Shown here in pieces: positions 51,894 to 60,926 of a stretch of 64,000 nucleotides of DNA (position 1 is the first letter of the stretch; each line of letters opens with the position of its first letter). Both the position numbers and the translations under genes were made by a program. This DNA is from Flagellimonas marinaquae (GTDB lineage Bacteria > Bacteroidota > Bacteroidia > Flavobacteriales > Flavobacteriaceae), in assembly GCF_023716465.1 (NCBI RefSeq), contig NZ_CP092415.1, forward strand, positions 3,077,501 to 3,141,500, in the 5' to 3' direction. Below the pieces are notes generated by a model, which was given only the letters and a program-made list of their open reading frames with translations, searched no databases and had not been told where the DNA came from.

Positions 51894-51915
51894 GTTCGAA
51901 TCCTTCCGCGATCAC
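51894..51915 (+). other. attR core
   Basis: Identical to the attL core over 22 bp. It is embedded in a small inverted repeat, GCGGAAG at 51885-51891 and CTTCCGC at 51903-51909, whose left arm comes from the island. Confidence 0.9.
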
Positions 51916-51927
51916 CGGTAATCAAAG

Positions 51928-51965
51928 GGCCTCAGAGAGCTTATCTTTCTGAGGCCTATTTTTTT
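51928..51965 (+). terminator. Native terminator of the tRNA-Arg locus
   Basis: A 9-bp perfect stem GGCCTCAGA/TCTGAGGCC with an 11-nt loop, then TA and seven T. It starts 13 bp beyond attR, where the tRNA would end without the island. A close relative of the sequence occurs at 60542. Confidence 0.9.
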
Positions 51966-52664
51966 ACAAATAAATGCTTGATTTTATTTGATGTCAAATG
52001 AAGTTAAAATTGAAAACTATTGAATATAGTGTTTTTGATTTTTTAAAGATTTGGTCTTAAAACGGCTTCTAAACATTTCGGTGTAAAGGGGAAGATGCTA
52101 ATTTTGCTTGGATGTAACACTTCTGAAACCAATTCTTATCACGCGCATCTAGTAACACAAGAGTTAAATCCTCCAATTGCATGTCTTTAGGTTTACCTCG
52201 GTGTCCCTTGGAGGATGCGTTGTGATGAATTGTGATAATTCATATCCATATGAGTGAAGACTCTTTGAAATTTATATTTCTCGCGTAAAAAAATAGCAAA
52301 TGGTCTTCATAGACTTGAATTGTAATATCAGGATAGAAAAGTTTTACAACAAGTTTCATTTAATAGACAACAAAAGTAGGAAAATACCTCGTAAGCGTGT
52401 TTATGTTTGAACAATAATCAACTAATAAACAGCATGCAAACGAAAAAAACGACCACACTTTTGATTTTTCCTCAGATTGACTATTCCCCTAATTAATTAC
52501 CAATATATTTTCCAAGAATTATTTTTCTCGAATAAAGACCAAAACTCGTAGGGAAGTTGTAAAAAAATAACATTTCTATCAAAACATAAATTAAGAATCT
52601 ACATGGCAAAAGTATCCATATGTTGCTCACACATTAAAGATATCAAAATCAAAAAACTAGCCTC

Positions 52665-55600
52665 ATGAAAAAAATTATATTCTTACTTGCACTTAATTGT
52701 TTTCTTTTCCATCAAACCTCCTTTTCTCAAGGTTTGTCAGGCTCTAATGTTGAATTTGTAGAGCTTTCTTCATCAACAAGTGTAAATAATTCTGATGATG
52801 AACTTGATGCTACTCCAGCACAGCCTGGCTATAACGTAGAATTTGAAATAGGTAGTAGTTCTAATATGTATGTAGATGTAGACGGTAATAAAATTGTATT
52901 TGGAGCTAGAAATAGTACTACTCTAACTGTTGATGATATAACATTTAATTTTTCTGGAGGGGCCTTTGGAAGTATTACCGGTGCTTCATTCAATTCCGGA
53001 GCTTCTACTGGAACTAATACTTCTGGTGTTTCTGCATCCTTTACAGGTTCAAGCGTTACACTATCCGGTTTACAGAATAAAAATTTTGCCCAAGGGTTTG
53101 CCTTAGGTCAAATGGGTACTTTGGTTTTTGATATAACAACAATTGGAGCTAGCTGTTCCGCTCCAACAGCTGCAGCCACAAGTGCAGTATTTGGAACAGA
53201 AACAGAATCTAGCCTTACATTGTCAAGTTTTACGGCACCGGCAGGTGGTGCGGATGGCTATGCTGTTTATTTGAATAGCACTAATAGTTTTACGGCCCCA
53301 AGCGATGGTGATCAACCGATAGCAGATGTCACTTGGAATGGTGCAGGACAACAACCTGTTTATTTTGGTACTTCAGCTTCACCAAATGTTACGGTTTCAG
53401 GCTTAGACGGAAGCACAACGTATTTCTTTAGAGTATATGCTTACAACGATTGCTCAGGTACGGAAACCTATGAGAATACAGGGTTAAATGTTAGTGATGT
53501 ATCCGGTGTAGCTGGAGTTAATTTAAGTACTAATCCTACAATTACCTACTCTGTGGATGGAAATGTAGCTTCCAATGACTTAGCAACAGATGGTGAATTA
53601 GGTTCTGTTTCAATCAATTCTTTTGATTTACAAACCTTTGCTGTTAATGCTTCGGATACAAAACTAACTGGAGGTTTACAGGTTTTAGTGTATAATACAT
53701 TAAGACAACTAACCTATGAGGACGGTGTTAGTTCTCCCGTTGATGGCATGATTATTCAATCCTCGGATGGAAGTGAATTTTCTCTTTTACAATTTGATTT
53801 CCATGATTGGGGAAATTACGATGGGGCTACCTATGAAGTGGAAGGGTTTAAAGATGGTAGTTCTGTAGGAACAGGTACATTTTCAGGAAATACGACTAGT
53901 GTTTTTGTCACTGTAAATCAGGGTGATGAATTAGGTATTTCTTTTCAAGACATAGACAGGGTAAGAATAAGTCAACAGTCAGGAACTAACAATTCTTACA
54001 TCGGATTAAATAATATCCTAGTAGGAGAAGCTGTTAGCTGCTCAGCACCCATAGCAGCACCCACATTAGCAGTATTTGGAACAGAAACAGAATCTAGCCT
54101 TACATTGTCAAGTTTTACGGCACCGGCAGGTGGTGCGGATGGCTATGCTGTTTATTTGAATAGCACTAATAGTTTTACGGCCCCAAGCGATGGTAATCAA
54201 CCGATAGCAGATGTCACTTGGAATGGTGCAGGACAACAACCTGTTTATTTTGGTACTTCAGCTTCACCAAATGTTACGGTTTCAGGCTTAGACGGAAGCA
54301 CAACGTATTTCTTTAGAGTATATGCTTACAACGATTGCTCAGGTACGGAAACCTATGAAACCACAGGGTTAAATGCAAACGATACAACGGCAAACTCCGC
54401 CCCAACCCAAAACGCAAATACAGGTTCCTCACTTAGTGAGGGTGGTACAGATATCATTTCCAGTACCGAACTAGATTTTGATGATGCGGAAGAAGCAGAT
54501 ACCGATATTACATATACACTCGATAGTACACCTTCTAATGGTATACTTAGAAATAACACCACACCATTATTAGCTGGAGGTACTTTTACTCAAGACGATT
54601 TAAATAACAACAGGATTGACTATGTACATAATGGAGGTAATACTACTTCAGATAGTTTTCAATTCGATGTCAGTGATGGTCAAGGAGGTTCAGTAGATAA
54701 TCAAACCTTCAGTTTTACGATAGCAGCAATTAATGATGCACCTACAGTTTCCTCGGTAAGTTTTTCAGGAAACTTGACAGTAGGCCAGACCCTAACAGGG
54801 AGCTATATTTATGACGACCAAGAGGGCGACGCCGAAAGCGGAACCACCTATCAATGGTATCGCTCCGATGACGGAGCAGGTGCCAACAAGGCGGCCATTT
54901 CCGGAGCCGTCAATGACACATATGTATTGGTAAATGATGATTTGGCCAAATACATCAGTTTTCAAGTGACACCCAGTGATGGTTCGGATTCGGGCGGTCC
55001 CGAAGAAAGTGCTTTGGATGGACCTATTGCTTCCCCGCCCAATAATTCCCCGACCGTTACATCCACGTCTATCACATCAGCAACTGCGCAATCACTGTAT
55101 TACTACGATATTAAAGCATCAGATGCCGATAACGATGTGATCACTTGGACGGCAAACACCGTCCCTACTTGGTTGACCTTTACCAGTGGCACACTGCAGA
55201 CCAGTTTTGTAGGTACTGGTGCCATGCCCGCCAATACAGGGGATGGGGTGAATCAGTCTCCGGATGGGACCAGTGCTTCCAGTACGGTTATTCGAACAGG
55301 CACTGCCGCTCATGGTGATAATAAATTGTTTTTCACCGATACCGAAGAGTATGGGATTCGCTACGTTGATGAAAGCGGAAATGTGCAAACCTGGTATCAA
55401 GGGGATGGAACTTACACGAATCTAAATCCCGTAGGTATTGCCTATGATGTGGTCAATGATGCGGTGTATGTAGGAGATTATGCCAAGACGGACATCGTGA
55501 AAATTGATAATACAGGCGCTCGAACACTGCTATCCAATTTGCCGGAAGCGTTTATGTTAAGGCTGCTGGTCAATGCAAGCGGTTCTAAGCTGTATGCCTC

Positions 55601-57782
55601 TGCACGAGGAGGTATTTATGAAATTGACCTTACCAACAATGACCCCGATACGAACTGGACGCGTGTCGTCGGCACAGGAACCATGGGGTATAGTGATACA
55701 GGTACTGCATCAACCTCACAAGTTTCTCAACCGCATGGTATGGCGTTTGACAGTGCAGGGCGTTTGGTGTTTACCGACCGATTCAACGACATCATCAGGC
55801 GGGTTGATTTAGCGACAGACACCATTGAAACCATAGCAGGTACGCAAGGGGCAGGAACGGAAGCTGGTGATGGTGGACCCGCAGTCAATGCGACTTTTGC
55901 CGACCCATCTGGATTGGTCATTAACCAGCACGATGAAATTTTTATTTCCGAGCGGTTGAGCAAACGGATACGAAAAATTGGTGCCAACGGTGATATTGAT
56001 ACATTTTTTACAGTTTCTTCCGGTGGTTTTGCAGACGATTTAGTAATATCCGATGCAGGTGAGCTGTACTTATTGACGACCACACTTATTGCACGGGTAG
56101 CAACCAAGGCTGAATTAACCGGTACGCCAACCAATGCTGATGCAGGTATCCACAACGTTGCACTTACACTTAGCGACGGTATAGATAATGTGCCTTATAA
56201 TTTCCAAATCACGGTTCAGGCGGTTAACATTGCTCCAACCGATATTACACTTGATAATAACAGTATCGGGCAGAGTGCTACAGGTGTATCGGCCACGGTA
56301 GGTGCATTGTCCACCACCGATGCTGATGCTGGAGATTCGCATACCTACACGTTGGTATCGGGAACTGGTGATACAGATAACGGTAGTTTTACTATCAGTG
56401 GAAACACATTAAGAACCAATAGCTCATTAGTGGAGGGTAGTTACAGTGTCAGAATCAATACCAATGATGGTACGGATGATTTTGCCAAGGAATTTACCGT
56501 TGACGTCACCGATGATGTTGCACCCGTAGGCTACACGGTAACCATTGATCAAGACCCCATAGTTAGTTCTAATCAAACTTCCGTCAGTTTTACTATTGTC
56601 GGTGCAGAAGTTGGTGCGGATTACGACTATACCTTCAGTAGCAACGGTGGCGGGACAAATGTTACTGGTTCGGGAACCATTGCCACCGCAACCGATCAAA
56701 TAACAGGTATTGACCTTAGTGGTCTTGGTGATGGAAATATCACACTGTCTGTAACGCTTACCGATATTAATGACAACGAAGGGATTCCAGCCACGGACAA
56801 CAAAACAAAGGATGTTGTGGAGCCAGTACCTACTTTGGTGATTGCTGAATCCATATACTTTGGACCTTTCACAATTCGATTACAGTTTTCAGAACCTGTT
56901 TTTGACCTAGCCCCCAATCCAGTGTTGATTGCACCAGGGCCAGGCGGGGAACAAATGGCGACCTTGGGTTCACTTCAAGAGGTGACCGCAGGATTGGCCT
57001 ATGACATTCAGGTCACTCCATTGGTGCCAGGTGAAATCGTCTTCTTTAATGATCTTTATGGCATTGCCAGGGATGAAGCTGGAAATCAGGCCATACCCTT
57101 GGGGTTCGTGAACGGTACATATTATGATTTGGATACAGACAATGATGGTATTGGAAATAGTACAGATACCGATGACGACAACGACGGTACACTTGATACC
57201 GAAGATGATTTTCCTTTGAACCCCGATGAAGATACCGATTCGGACGGAGACGGAACAGGTGATAATGCCGATGAGGATGACGACAATGACGGAACACCTG
57301 ATTCTGAGGATGCCTTCCCATTGGACGAGACCGAGGATACCGATACGGATGGTGATGGAACCGGTGACAATGCCGATAATGATGATGATGGTGATGGTTA
57401 CACGGATGAAGTGGAAGAAAACCAAGGGACTGATCCCAAGGATAATACCAGTATTCCAGAGGATGTAGATGACATTGATGATGACAGGGAGGATGATACA
57501 ATGGCTAAGCCAGCATTAGTCCCTGCTCAAGCTTTTACCCCTAACGGTGACGGGAACAACGACACCTGGATAGTCCCCGGGATAGACAATTACCCGAACA
57601 ATGTGGTTCGTATTTACAACCGATGGGGGCATGAAGTATTTGCCGCCCAATCCTACCGCAACGACTGGGGAGGATTCTACAAGAATAACAGGGAACTGTT
57701 GCCCGCGGGCTCTTACCTATACGTGATCAACCTGGGCAATGGACAGCCACCGTTACAAGGCTGGATATTCATCAACTATTAA
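52665..57782 (+). CDS. Large T9SS cargo protein with gliding-motility-type C-terminal domain
   Basis: A 1705-aa secreted protein. It has a signal peptide (residues 1-22, cleaved at SFSQ); two almost identical fibronectin-III-like blocks (about 174-270 and 469-565); cadherin/Ig-like parts; a propeller-like NHL region (about 880-1160, e.g. PVGIAYDVVNDAVYVGDYAK); further Ig-like domains; an acidic thrombospondin type-3-like calcium-binding repeat (about 1485-1600, DNDG/DSDGDGTGDN units); and a C-terminal domain with AFTPNGDGNNDTWIVPGI, VRIYNRWGHEVF and AGSYLYVINLG, the type B signal for the type IX system. It is probably a surface adhesin. The PorP/SprF gene follows by 33 bp, as is usual for such cargo. 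Confidence 0.93.
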   Translation: MKKIIFLLALNCFLFHQTSFSQGLSGSNVEFVELSSSTSVNNSDDELDATPAQPGYNVEFEIGSSSNMYVDVDGNKIVFGARNSTTLTVDDITFNFSGGAFGSITGASFNSGASTGTNTSGVSASFTGSSVTLSGLQNKNFAQGFALGQMGTLVFDITTIGASCSAPTAAATSAVFGTETESSLTLSSFTAPAGGADGYAVYLNSTNSFTAPSDGDQPIADVTWNGAGQQPVYFGTSASPNVTVSGLDGSTTYFFRVYAYNDCSGTETYENTGLNVSDVSGVAGVNLSTNPTITYSVDGNVASNDLATDGELGSVSINSFDLQTFAVNASDTKLTGGLQVLVYNTLRQLTYEDGVSSPVDGMIIQSSDGSEFSLLQFDFHDWGNYDGATYEVEGFKDGSSVGTGTFSGNTTSVFVTVNQGDELGISFQDIDRVRISQQSGTNNSYIGLNNILVGEAVSCSAPIAAPTLAVFGTETESSLTLSSFTAPAGGADGYAVYLNSTNSFTAPSDGNQPIADVTWNGAGQQPVYFGTSASPNVTVSGLDGSTTYFFRVYAYNDCSGTETYETTGLNANDTTANSAPTQNANTGSSLSEGGTDIISSTELDFDDAEEADTDITYTLDSTPSNGILRNNTTPLLAGGTFTQDDLNNNRIDYVHNGGNTTSDSFQFDVSDGQGGSVDNQTFSFTIAAINDAPTVSSVSFSGNLTVGQTLTGSYIYDDQEGDAESGTTYQWYRSDDGAGANKAAISGAVNDTYVLVNDDLAKYISFQVTPSDGSDSGGPEESALDGPIASPPNNSPTVTSTSITSATAQSLYYYDIKASDADNDVITWTANTVPTWLTFTSGTLQTSFVGTGAMPANTGDGVNQSPDGTSASSTVIRTGTAAHGDNKLFFTDTEEYGIRYVDESGNVQTWYQGDGTYTNLNPVGIAYDVVNDAVYVGDYAKTDIVKIDNTGARTLLSNLPEAFMLRLLVNASGSKLYASARGGIYEIDLTNNDPDTNWTRVVGTGTMGYSDTGTASTSQVSQPHGMAFDSAGRLVFTDRFNDIIRRVDLATDTIETIAGTQGAGTEAGDGGPAVNATFADPSGLVINQHDEIFISERLSKRIRKIGANGDIDTFFTVSSGGFADDLVISDAGELYLLTTTLIARVATKAELTGTPTNADAGIHNVALTLSDGIDNVPYNFQITVQAVNIAPTDITLDNNSIGQSATGVSATVGALSTTDADAGDSHTYTLVSGTGDTDNGSFTISGNTLRTNSSLVEGSYSVRINTNDGTDDFAKEFTVDVTDDVAPVGYTVTIDQDPIVSSNQTSVSFTIVGAEVGADYDYTFSSNGGGTNVTGSGTIATATDQITGIDLSGLGDGNITLSVTLTDINDNEGIPATDNKTKDVVEPVPTLVIAESIYFGPFTIRLQFSEPVFDLAPNPVLIAPGPGGEQMATLGSLQEVTAGLAYDIQVTPLVPGEIVFFNDLYGIARDEAGNQAIPLGFVNGTYYDLDTDNDGIGNSTDTDDDNDGTLDTEDDFPLNPDEDTDSDGDGTGDNADEDDDNDGTPDSEDAFPLDETEDTDTDGDGTGDNADNDDDGDGYTDEVEENQGTDPKDNTSIPEDVDDIDDDREDDTMAKPALVPAQAFTPNGDGNNDTWIVPGIDNYPNNVVRIYNRWGHEVFAAQSYRNDWGGFYKNNRELLPAGSYLYVINLGNGQPPLQGWIFINY
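53184..53473 (+). repeat. 290-bp coding duplication, copy 1
   Basis: Nearly identical to 54069-54358 (offset 885 bp), with one base difference found by eye (GDQP versus GNQP). It encodes one fibronectin-III-like block of the cargo protein. Confidence 0.88.
54069..54358 (+). repeat. 290-bp coding duplication, copy 2
   Basis: Partner of 53184-53473. Sequence identity drops sharply outside these limits, so the unit was homogenised recently by gene conversion or duplicated recently. Confidence 0.88.
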
Positions 57783-57815
57783 CCAACCAAAACACAAAAA
57801 ACACTAGATAAAGAC

Positions 57816-58706
57816 ATGAACTTAATTCATAAAATACAGATCATAGTGGCCGTTATTGGCTGTTCCTTATTGAGCAATGCCCAGCAGGATCCCAACTATA
57901 CTTTTTTTCGTTATAACATGAACATTTATAACCCGGCCTATGCAGGAAGTTCTGAGGCTACAGAGTTCTCCTTGGGAATAAGGAGTCAATGGGCAGGTGT
58001 GGAAGGTGCACCTGAAAGCCAAAGTGCTATTTTTGGAATGCCCTTGGGAAATAATATTGGTATTGGAGCCTCTATCCTTAATGACAAGACCTTTATTGAG
58101 CAACAGACTTGGATGGCCGTAGACATATCTTACTCCATCCGGTTAAATCAAGAAGTTCAATTATATTTTGGTATCAAGGGTAGTGCAAATTCCTACGATG
58201 CCAATACTGAAGGACTGATTACCTACGGTGTTGGACAAGATGCCACATTAGACAACTATGAAAGTCGTTTTACCCCAAATGTGGGAGCAGGTGCCTATTT
58301 GAAACACGATAGATACTTTGTATCCCTTTCCGCTCCTAGATTACTGACTCCCGAACGCCTAAAAGAAAATAATGGTCAGGTCTACTTGGGAGAAGATCGT
58401 ATACATGCCTATCTAAGTGGCGGCTATACTTTTTTATTGGGGAGGACCCTGGACCTCAAGACCACAGGAATGCTCCGATATGTGGATGCTTCCCCGGTTT
58501 CAGTGGAATTTACTGGTGTACTGGACTTTGGGGAACGTTTTGAGTTTGGAGCCGGATACCGTTATAATGAAAGTATAAGTGGGCTGGTACTGTTCAACAT
58601 CAGCAGCGGTTTTAACTTGGGCTACGCCTATGAAACCTCTACTCAGAAAGCAATTGATGGTATTGACAACAACACTCATGAACTGTTCATGCGATTGGCG
58701 CTATAA
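57816..58706 (+). CDS. PorP/SprF family type IX secretion membrane protein
   Basis: A 296-aa outer-membrane protein with a signal peptide (cleaved near SNAQQ). The family start DPNYTFFRYNMNIYNPAYAG is a diagnostic PorP/SprF pattern, followed by SEATEFSLGIRSQWAGVEGA and a 14-strand-like body ending in Leu. SprF-like proteins attach type B T9SS cargo at the surface and are encoded directly after it, as here (33 bp after the 1705-aa gene). Confidence 0.95.
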   Translation: MNLIHKIQIIVAVIGCSLLSNAQQDPNYTFFRYNMNIYNPAYAGSSEATEFSLGIRSQWAGVEGAPESQSAIFGMPLGNNIGIGASILNDKTFIEQQTWMAVDISYSIRLNQEVQLYFGIKGSANSYDANTEGLITYGVGQDATLDNYESRFTPNVGAGAYLKHDRYFVSLSAPRLLTPERLKENNGQVYLGEDRIHAYLSGGYTFLLGRTLDLKTTGMLRYVDASPVSVEFTGVLDFGERFEFGAGYRYNESISGLVLFNISSGFNLGYAYETSTQKAIDGIDNNTHELFMRLAL

Positions 58707-59236
58707 ATTAAATCTTTCTCAATTAATGAATTCTATGGAGTTAGCAATTTCCGATTAAGGGTATGGCCAAATTCATGCCATGCTTGTTTACAAAAATCAC
58801 AACATATAATTTTAAATTAATTTGCTGAAATTGTTTTTCAAATTTGAAAATACGATAGTTTGTTGGGCAAAAACAAAACGATTGATTTCTCAATGTCAAG
58901 AACAGTCCGTACTACGCTTTCATTCATTTTTTAAACAGTAGAACCAATTCGAAAAACACTGAATTAACCTTAGAGCGTAAAACTATATAATTGCTGTGTA
59001 ACCACGGCGCAGAGATAAATCCGTTCATTCCCCTAGAGAGAACTCAATATCGTACAGTAATGGAATGGTAATTTTTTTAGATACAACTCCGTTTCTTTTA
59101 TACAATCAAGTCCTGAACCCAATAGGTTTTATTTCATATGATATTGCTTCGTTCGTTAGCTGTATGAAAGTTATAATATTGTATCTTACATGGGTTTAAC
59201 AAGACCATGTTGAATACCACCATAACCAACATATTT
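58707..59236. other. 530-bp gene-free stretch
   Basis: I see no supportable gene, RNA or repeat on either strand. The sequence is A/T-rich with scattered stops in all frames and presumably includes the promoter of the next gene. Confidence 0.55.
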
Positions 59237-60529
59237 ATGAAAAAGCTCTGTATTCTTTTCTTTATTCCATGGGCCATCCTATCCCAAAACAGCAGCATTT
59301 CCAATAAACAAAACCTCGAGCAGCTGGGAGTCGATGATTATACATTACTGTTTACGGAAAACGATGTAAGCTATTTTCAATTTTGGTTCAGTAAGGACAA
59401 AAAACCAGCTGTATTGGCACTCCACTCTCTTGAGGATTATAACGATCCCCTTTTCTTGTTTGTAGAAAACAAAGAATGGAACGAATACGCGAAGAAAAAC
59501 TATGCGCATCCGGATACATACGTAAACTTTGTGCACCCGGACCAAGTGGAAAAAATACAGTTGAAGATTGTTGAACATCCTCTTTTTGCCGACTATGTGA
59601 AAGATTCTCCCAACCATCTCAACATTTATCATTATCCACGAGGTATATTCTTTAAAAACAATATCTTGACAGGTGAATTGGAGAAAAGGCAAAAGCCAAT
59701 GTTACTGACAGGGTTGGAAAAAAAATACAGTGAAAGCGCAGGTGAGTTTGCTTGGCGCTTAAAACCCCTTGTAAGAATTTCTGACTATCAAGGCACGACC
59801 ATAAACGAGGTGTTGGCCGCAGGCAGGGAACTAACAGAAGATATAGGCTATAAAGCGCAAATTGCCCTTGATAAGGTTAGGGAGGAAGAAAGAATCAGAA
59901 AAGAGGCAGAGGCGGAAAGATTACGGATAGCAACCTTGAGAAAAAAAGGATTTGTGTACTTTCCCAAACCATACTTTTCGAAGATAGGTGTGTACCGAGA
60001 CGGGGTAGATGAGACGGAAAGAACCATGTACATGGAGATTTTTCACGGAGATTTCAACGCAGTATGGGAGGCATTACAGGAAAAGGACAGAAGTAAGAAT
60101 TTAGCGGAACTTTTCTTTGAAGGCAGTTCCATTAAACGTTTTATAGAACTTTATTCTTCTTTTGCCATAAACTATACCGCAGAGTGCCAGGAGACTTTAG
60201 GTTTGGACTATGATATTTTACAGTTGAGCTCCACTTTCAAGACCTCCACACTTTCAGGTCAGGAAATTTCTTCAAATACTAGGGACATGGGTACCCTCCA
60301 TATCGACAAACGATTTTCACAGAAATTTCAGAGTTACTATAGTACATACGCCGATTCATTTGGTTCTACAGTAAGAACTGAAATGAAAAACTTTATAAAA
60401 ACACATGGCTGTGATTGTAAGGCTGTTGACCAACTGGCAGAAAACCTATTGAGGTTTACACGATTGGAACCCTCTTTACAAGCTGCCCAAATACCGCCTA
60501 AAGGCAAGGATTGTGACCATATTAAGTAA
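59237..60529 (+). CDS. Exported protein with central coiled coil, function unknown
   Basis: A 430-aa protein when started at ATG 59237, which heads a typical signal peptide (MKKLCILFFIPWAILSQNSS); the frame is open 10 codons upstream. A charged helix rich in Glu, Arg and Lys (DKVREEERIRKEAEAERLRI, about residues 213-240) separates an N-terminal from a C-terminal domain that has several cysteines (CQETLGLDY, HGCDCKAVDQ, GKDCDHIK). I do not recognise the family. It is isolated from its neighbours by gene-free stretches. Confidence 0.72.
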   Translation: MKKLCILFFIPWAILSQNSSISNKQNLEQLGVDDYTLLFTENDVSYFQFWFSKDKKPAVLALHSLEDYNDPLFLFVENKEWNEYAKKNYAHPDTYVNFVHPDQVEKIQLKIVEHPLFADYVKDSPNHLNIYHYPRGIFFKNNILTGELEKRQKPMLLTGLEKKYSESAGEFAWRLKPLVRISDYQGTTINEVLAAGRELTEDIGYKAQIALDKVREEERIRKEAEAERLRIATLRKKGFVYFPKPYFSKIGVYRDGVDETERTMYMEIFHGDFNAVWEALQEKDRSKNLAELFFEGSSIKRFIELYSSFAINYTAECQETLGLDYDILQLSSTFKTSTLSGQEISSNTRDMGTLHIDKRFSQKFQSYYSTYADSFGSTVRTEMKNFIKTHGCDCKAVDQLAENLLRFTRLEPSLQAAQIPPKGKDCDHIK

Positions 60530-60926
60530 AAAGCATCACAGGGCCTCAGCGAGTTTATCTTTCTGAGGTTTATTTTTCCTTATTCCTTCAACTTAAAGCA
60601 CAACTTAAGATATTGCTTGGTTAGGTAGGGTATAACCTAAGGAGATACCATTTCTTTAATAAGTACTGGGAAGTACACGAAATTCCAGATAGATATTCCA
60701 AGAATAGCAAATGCTAATTACTATTTACTTAATTTTAAGACGTTAAAAAGGATAAGGCCATAGTCCAATGGGCTGCCTTGGAAGTTTTGACATCAGCATA
60801 ATAAAACAATCACTCTAAAAACCACGATTGGGTTGTAGCAATTGCCGTTGTTTTAAAAGAGGGGAATCAATTTATTTGGCAGAAGTAACTAAAGATCCAA
60901 CAAACCAAGTTTAGTCATTACATAAA
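60530..60926. other. 397-bp gene-free stretch with a terminator
   Basis: Contains the terminator at 60542-60576. A short frame around 60743-60800 (DKAIVQWAALEVLTSA then stop) could be the tail of a lost gene but has no support. No copy of the 23-bp operator found at 62712 is present here. Confidence 0.5.
60542..60576 (+). terminator. Terminator resembling the tRNA-Arg terminator
   Basis: A stem CCTCAG/CTGAGG extended by two G-T pairs, a loop with GTTTATCTT and a T-rich tail. About 35 bases are closely similar to 51927-51962. It lies 13 bp after the stop at 60529. Confidence 0.78.

Larger units (their letters stand above)
41584..51915. mobile_element. 10.3-kb integrative island inserted in tRNA-Arg
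   Basis: The last 21 bases of the tRNA plus one flanking base are repeated perfectly at 51894-51915, the expected att duplication. Directly inside the left end are an IntDOT-like tyrosine integrase and a frameshifted serine resolvase; the rest is an array of plus-strand cargo genes separated by an 18-bp motif. No conjugation, replication or excisionase genes are seen, so it is either a minimal genomic island or a decayed integrative element. The native tRNA terminator lies just past the right end. Confidence 0.88.
51728..52664. other. 937-bp stretch holding attR, the native tRNA terminator and no clear gene
   Basis: Contains the right subterminal repeat, attR and a terminator. Beyond these, a minus-strand frame open from about 52239 to a stop at 52069-52071 reads SSKGHRGKPKDMQLEDLTLV and on to ASSPLHRNV; it has no good start and no recognised family, so it may be a gene remnant. 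The 52380-52660 part is A/T-rich and presumably holds the promoter of the 1705-aa gene. Confidence 0.5.

Noticed and set aside
57046..57501. Long minus-strand frames rich in His/Tyr/Arg or Ile/Val/Ser opposite the cargo gene
   Set aside because: They are antisense shadows of the acidic DxDxDG repeat region, with low-complexity composition and no independent signals.
60743..60800. Short plus-strand frame reading DKAIVQWAALEVLTSA
   Set aside because: No start, no family match and only about 17 codons; noted only in the gap entry.
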